Positions 60,309 to 64,000 of a stretch of DNA of 64,000 nt are shown here, one piece after another; positions within the stretch are counted from its first letter, which is position 1, and every line of letters begins with the position of its first letter. Under the pieces are notes generated by a model. It did not search any database, was not told where the DNA came from, and saw nothing but the letters and a program-made list of their open reading frames with translations. Position numbers and translations under genes: made by a program. Origin of the DNA: Methylobacterium oryzae (GTDB taxonomy: Bacteria > Pseudomonadota > Alphaproteobacteria > Rhizobiales > Beijerinckiaceae); NCBI RefSeq assembly GCF_021398735.1, contig NZ_CP090349.1:1680501-1744500 (forward strand), read 5' to 3'.

Positions 60309-61696
60309 GCCGCGGCCTCCCCGGCATAGGCCGCCGCGAGCGCGACCGCGAAGATGTCCCGATCCGCCGGGAACAGCGCGTCCAGCGGCCGGTGCCGGGC
60401 GAGTCCGTCGAGCGACCGCTCCAGGTCGGCCGCCGCCTCGGCGAGGCGCAGCAGCGCCGGTTCGGCGGCCGCGAACCCGGCCGAGAGACCGGCCCGATCA
60501 TCGAATCCGGCGCGGCGGACGCGGCGCAGGTCGGCCTCGGCGGCCTCCAGCGCGCCCCGCACCGCCTCGGGCAGCGCGTCGCGATCGGCGATCCGGAGGG
60601 CCGCCGCGATGCGCAGCATCCGGTCGAGATGGGCCGCGAGCAGTCCCGCGCGCGTCCGGAGTTCGGCGTAGCTCTCGGCCTCCAGGCAGGTCGCCCGCTC
60701 GGCGATGGCGGCGCCGCCGCCGCCGCGGCGCAGGCGGTTGGCGATGCCCGACTGGACCCGGCCGAAGCTCACGGCGCGGAGCGTCGTCAGCGGGCGGGTC
60801 CGGTGGTAGGGCTCGAGGCGCAGGAAGTCGGCCAGGTCCTCGCGCTCGGCGCCGGTGAGGATCTTCGGGCCCTCCGGCCAGTCCGCCAGCAGGGTCGCGA
60901 GCGCCGCGGCGGGTTCGGCGGCCGCGAGATCGCCCAGGGCCGCGTCCAGCCGCTCCTCCCAGCCCGCGTGGGCGTCGAGGGCGGCGGGGGCCGCGAGGGC
61001 GTCGAGGCCTTCGAGGAGGCGGCCGGCCGCCTCGAAGGTCACGAAATGCTCCGCGACGATGCGGAAGCCCGGCCGCTCGCCCGTCGCCATCTCGGCGCGC
61101 CAGAAATCGAGGATGTCGTCGTCCGCGACGGACCGGCGGCCGCCCAGGAAGGTCAGGAGCGCCCGGAAGCGCCGCTCCAGCGGCGCCAGCGGCAGATGGG
61201 CGTTCCGGTAGGCGGCGAGATGCCGGGCCAGCCGCTTGGCCAGGATCGCCGCGCTTTCCGCGTCGGGCGCGGCGGCGAGTTCGTCGAGCCAGCCCGCGAC
61301 GGTCGCGAACTGGGCCAGGTCCTCCGCGGTGAGCACGAACTCGGCCAGCGCGAGGAGCCGGGCGAGCCCGGCCCAGCCGGTGGACCAGGCGGTGCCGAGC
61401 ACGGGGCCGCGGTCGTCGACGGCCGGGCCGCCGCCGAAGCGCGCCGAGAGGGCGGCCGGTCGCGCGAGGCCGGGGTCCAGGGCGAGGGTGATGAGATCGC
61501 GCCCGTCGCGGGCCCCGGCCGCCTCGGCCAGCGCGGCGAGGGCGTGGGCGAGGTCCCAGAGGGGCTTGTCGCGGTTCGGGCGCACGGCACCCGTGACCAC
61601 GCGGGCGAGCCAGGCACGGTCGGCGCGGGAGAGATCGCGGCCGTCGCCGACGTTGGCGAGGTCGGCCGCGCAGCGCTCATCGTATCCGCCCGTCAT
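60305..61696 (-). CDS. Large soluble helical protein, unknown
   Basis: Protein of 463 residues made almost wholly of Ala/Leu/Arg/Glu-rich helices, without signal peptide or membrane helix. Recognisable stretches are RDKPLWDLAHALAALAEAAG near the N-terminus, DDDILDFWRAEM in the middle, and TTLRAVSFGRVQSGIANRLRR near residue 325. The helical-repeat look suggests a scaffold or adaptor. GGGAGG directly precedes the ATG. It is coupled to the 170-residue gene by a four-base overlap and is separated from the DUF4384-type gene upstream by 161 bases, where a promoter may lie. Confidence 0.78.
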   Translation of the reverse strand: MTGGYDERCAADLANVGDGRDLSRADRAWLARVVTGAVRPNRDKPLWDLAHALAALAEAAGARDGRDLITLALDPGLARPAALSARFGGGPAVDDRGPVLGTAWSTGWAGLARLLALAEFVLTAEDLAQFATVAGWLDELAAAPDAESAAILAKRLARHLAAYRNAHLPLAPLERRFRALLTFLGGRRSVADDDILDFWRAEMATGERPGFRIVAEHFVTFEAAGRLLEGLDALAAPAALDAHAGWEERLDAALGDLAAAEPAAALATLLADWPEGPKILTGAEREDLADFLRLEPYHRTRPLTTLRAVSFGRVQSGIANRLRRGGGGAAIAERATCLEAESYAELRTRAGLLAAHLDRMLRIAAALRIADRDALPEAVRGALEAAEADLRRVRRAGFDDRAGLSAGFAAAEPALLRLAEAAADLERSLDGLARHRPLDALFPADRDIFAVALAAAYAGEAAA

Positions 61697-61857
61697 GCGC
61701 CTCCCGGTCGCGGGCTGCCACGCAACCCCTTGTGATCGTTCGATTCGCCTTATGGTTACCTCGCGACCGGCCATCCGTCGACCTCCGGCGGCCATCCGGG
61801 CGCCACCCGTCTGCTCTGGGCGGTCCAGACGCGCTTCTGATCCCGTCGCGCTCCGGC

Positions 61858-63192
61858 TCAGCGCACCACGACGCGCGCGGCGGCCTCCGTGACCCCGGGC
61901 GTGGCCCGGATTCGGTCGAGGAGGTCCAGCACGTCCGGGGGCTGCAGGAGACGCGCCTCGCCGTCGGCGCCCGGCGCCGCCGCCAGCCACCGCGCCGCGA
62001 GCCCCGGCGGCAGGCCGCCCGGCACGCCGAAGCAGGCGAACAGGTTCTCGAAGGGCTCCCCCGCGACGATCTCGTCGAGGCCGTAGCCCCGCGGATAGCG
62101 CCGCGAGTCTCCCGGCTTGAGTGCCAGCTGCGAGGCCGGGTTGTCGCGCACCGGCAGGGCGACGAAGGCGGTCTCGTCGGCCGCGACCACCCAGCAGTAC
62201 AGGTTCTGCGCGACGCGGGACTCGATGCGCATCTCCAGGCGCTGACCGGCCGCGAACGGCGTGGCGGCGGCCGCCACCGAGAGGCGGCCGGCATCCGTGC
62301 GCGCGGTGGCGGCGAGGTGATCCAGGAACGGCCGCGGGACGGGATCGCAGCCGAGCCCCTCCGTCGCGATCCGGCGTCGCCCCGTCGGGGCCAGGACGGC
62401 GCCGTCGCGCTGGAACTCGACCTCCATCCAGGATTGCCGGTCGTGGTCCGTGCGGAAGCGGCCGCGCGCGGTGACGGTGCCGGCGCAGGCGGTGCCGGGC
62501 GGCCGGCGGCGCACGTCGAGGCGCGCGCCGCGGAGCACCCGGTTGGCCGAGCGGGCCTCCGCGTCGAGGGCGATGACGAGGCGGTCCGTGAGGGCGCCGG
62601 CGCAGGTGGAATGGCCGCCCTCCGCCACGAACGGGCAGACCTCGACGGCGCCGGCATTCGGTGCGGCCTGCGCGAACGCCTTCACCGCACCGTCCATGAC
62701 CGCGTCGACGTCGGCGACGCCGGCGCCGACATGGATCGGCACGACCAGAGGGTCGCTCGTCGCCTTGCAGGCGGCGCTCTGCGTCACGGCCTGGAGCCGG
62801 ACGGAGGCGGTCTCGCCGGCCCGGCGGGGCTCGACCAGGAACACGGCCGCGTCCCCCGCGAAGGCGGACCGGATCTGCGCCTCGGCCTCCGCGCCCGAGA
62901 GGCCCGTCGTGCCCTCGCGCAGGGCCTTGATCCGCACGACGTCGGCCGCCGCCGCCAGCCTGACCCGGCCGGTCGCCTGGAGCCGCGTCTCGACGGCGAG
63001 GCGCACCTCCTCGGACTGCTCGCGCGACAGGGCCGTCTGGCCGGGCTCGACGCCGACGACCGCGAGCGTCAGGTCCGGCCGGCCGGCACAGGCCGCCACC
63101 GCGTCGAGGAACGGTGCCAGCGTCTGCGTCGCAGGGTCGGCGCGCGCCGCCGCCGGGGCGAGCAGCAGCGCGGCGAGGAGGAGGCGCCTCAT
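61858..63192 (-). CDS. Secreted DUF4384-type protein
   Basis: Exported protein of 444 residues with a short signal peptide (MRRLLLAALLLAPAAARA). Residues 25-150 are alternating strand-helix (LTLAVVGVEPG, DAAVFLVEPRRA) as in CsgG/TolB-like modules. The C-terminal part (about 300-400), RLEMRIESRVAQNLYCWVVAADETAFVALPV then SRRYPRG, has the DUF4384 pattern, a domain seen with caspase-like and kinase proteins in bacterial signalling or secretion operons. The ATG overlaps the stop of the Sel1 gene by four bases, so both are translated together. Confidence 0.78.
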   Translation of the reverse strand: MRRLLLAALLLAPAAARADPATQTLAPFLDAVAACAGRPDLTLAVVGVEPGQTALSREQSEEVRLAVETRLQATGRVRLAAAADVVRIKALREGTTGLSGAEAEAQIRSAFAGDAAVFLVEPRRAGETASVRLQAVTQSAACKATSDPLVVPIHVGAGVADVDAVMDGAVKAFAQAAPNAGAVEVCPFVAEGGHSTCAGALTDRLVIALDAEARSANRVLRGARLDVRRRPPGTACAGTVTARGRFRTDHDRQSWMEVEFQRDGAVLAPTGRRRIATEGLGCDPVPRPFLDHLAATARTDAGRLSVAAAATPFAAGQRLEMRIESRVAQNLYCWVVAADETAFVALPVRDNPASQLALKPGDSRRYPRGYGLDEIVAGEPFENLFACFGVPGGLPPGLAARWLAAAPGADGEARLLQPPDVLDLLDRIRATPGVTEAAARVVVR

Positions 63193-64000
63193 TCGGTCTC
63201 GTTCGCCCGGGCGTACTGATCGAGAGCGCGGACGAAGACCGGATTGAACCGCCCGTCCAAGGCACCGGTGTAGTAATCCGCGTCCTTGATCGCGCGCTGC
63301 ACCGAGCGGATCGTCTCGGGCTTGAGCTTCTGGGCGGCGGTGTCGGTCGCCGAGACGGAGGCGGCGCCGAGTTCCCCGTGCTTCAGCGCGCGCAGGACCA
63401 TGTCGGCCGAGCGCACGCCGGGGAAATACCGCCCGAAGCCGTTGTCGATCAGCGTCGCCATCGTGGCCATGGCCACCGGGTCGCCCCGGTCCGCCGCCTG
63501 CCGGAAGAGGTCGAAGCCCTGGCGCAGGTCCTTCGGGAAGCCGTAGGCGCCCGTCGCGTAGTGCGGCACGAGCTTGCTGATCGACGCGACGTCGCCCCCG
63601 GCCACGGCGCGGCGATACAGGGCGACCGCCTGCGCCTCGTCCTTCGGGATGCCGTTGCCGTACTCCAGCATCCGGGCGGCGTTGGCCAGCGCCACCACGT
63701 TCCCGCCTTCACCCGCCTGCCGGTAGAGGCGGAACGCCTCGGCCTGCTGGCGCTTCACGCCCTGGCCGTTCTCGTAGAGGGCGGCGAGGTTGTTCAGCGC
63801 CGAGATGCTCCCGGCCTTGGCGGCGCGGTCGTAGGCGGCGAAGGCCTCCTTGTAGCGGTCGGCCCGGTCGTAGGCGCGGCCGAGCTGGTAGGAGAGCCGG
63901 CGCAGGTCCGGATAGGCGGCCGCGGCCCCACGGCAGGCTTCGATGGCGGCCGCGGGCTCGATCCGGCCGAGCTTCACGCCCGCGACCCCGCTCGGACGGT
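63189..64000 (-). CDS. Sel1-repeat protein with C-terminal peptidoglycan-binding-like domain, cut by window edge
   Basis: The visible 270 residues carry about four Sel1-type repeats (ALNNLAALYENGQGVKRQQAEAFRLYRQAGEGG, shortened; then ALANAARMLEYGNGI and so on), which form a helical solenoid for protein binding. The C-terminus, IRSVQRAIKDADYYTG then ALDGRFNPVFVRAL, has the look of a PG-binding-1 domain. The reading frame is open to the window end and continues upstream (RPSGVAGVKLGRI), so the true start lies outside; a GTG at 63977 is not a credible start. It is translationally coupled to the DUF4384 gene. Confidence 0.85.
   Translation of the reverse strand, partial: RPSGVAGVKLGRIEPAAAIEACRGAAAAYPDLRRLSYQLGRAYDRADRYKEAFAAYDRAAKAGSISALNNLAALYENGQGVKRQQAEAFRLYRQAGEGGNVVALANAARMLEYGNGIPKDEAQAVALYRRAVAGGDVASISKLVPHYATGAYGFPKDLRQGFDLFRQAADRGDPVAMATMATLIDNGFGRYFPGVRSADMVLRALKHGELGAASVSATDTAAQKLKPETIRSVQRAIKDADYYTGALDGRFNPVFVRALDQYARANETE

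Noticed and set aside
1..64000. CRISPR arrays, transposases, phage genes
   Set aside because: No regularly spaced repeats, no transposase or integrase motifs and no phage structural genes were seen in any part of the window.

Overview
The window is very GC-rich, almost fully coding DNA from an alphaproteobacterium of the Rhizobiales/Hyphomicrobiales type. HslU/HslV, the methyl-accepting proteins, the lipid A acyltransferase neighbourhood and small families such as DUF1194, DUF1223 and DUF2218 all point that way. The gene style suggests Methylobacterium or a close relative, but that placement is inference because no search was run. There is no prophage, insertion sequence, CRISPR array or rRNA. 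The only RNA gene seen is tRNA-Gly(GCC).

Layout. 1-7.2 kb (minus strand): hslU (cut by the window edge) and hslV, separated by a SulP transporter and two chemoreceptors. 7.2-10.3 kb: a GDSL hydrolase, then a glycosyltransferase and a small protein of the MSMEG_0565/MSMEG_0570 nitrogen-starvation families, then a small secreted protein. 10.4-16.2 kb: selB, a CYTH-CHAD protein, a YbdK-type carboxylate-amine ligase and a TerB-like protein. 16.3-23 kb: an amidohydrolase, then a set (ketoacyl synthase, SDR reductase, SH3 protein, zinc alcohol dehydrogenase, LpxXL-type acyltransferase) that looks like part of the locus making the very-long-chain fatty acid of rhizobial lipid A. 23.4-30 kb: a DUF1194 protein and an apparent catabolic operon (M81 protein, Ldh-type dehydrogenase, MFS transporter, UxaA dehydratase), closed by an inverted-repeat element. 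30-41 kb: mixed metabolism, including a bifunctional PutA, an orphan peptide-type binding protein, an FAD-linked hydroxyacid dehydrogenase, an FAH-family hydrolase, a Nudix protein and tRNA-Gly. 41-46.5 kb: a TetR regulator divergent from a two-gene RND efflux pump. 46.4-51.5 kb: a DUF808 membrane protein, a NarL-type two-component system, a small Rmf/CrpP-like ribosome-modulation gene and a His/Arg/Gly/Tyr-rich secreted protein.

The most interesting part is 52-64 kb. Twelve consecutive minus-strand genes, several overlapping by 4 bases, encode mostly secreted or membrane proteins: a Sel1-repeat protein with a peptidoglycan-binding-like tail (cut by the window edge), a DUF4384-type protein, two uncharacterised soluble proteins, a single-pass membrane protein, a secreted trypsin-like protease with an intact triad, an OmpA-type peptidoglycan anchor, a protein with a CsgG/TolB-like N-terminal half, and four secreted or membrane proteins that I could not name. 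This looks like one multi-component cell-envelope system running from the cytosol through the inner membrane to the periplasm. It does not match a system I know and it continues past the right edge.

Product names come from motif and family recognition by eye. Start codons were chosen from ribosome-binding sites, overlaps and family N-termini, and several remain uncertain.
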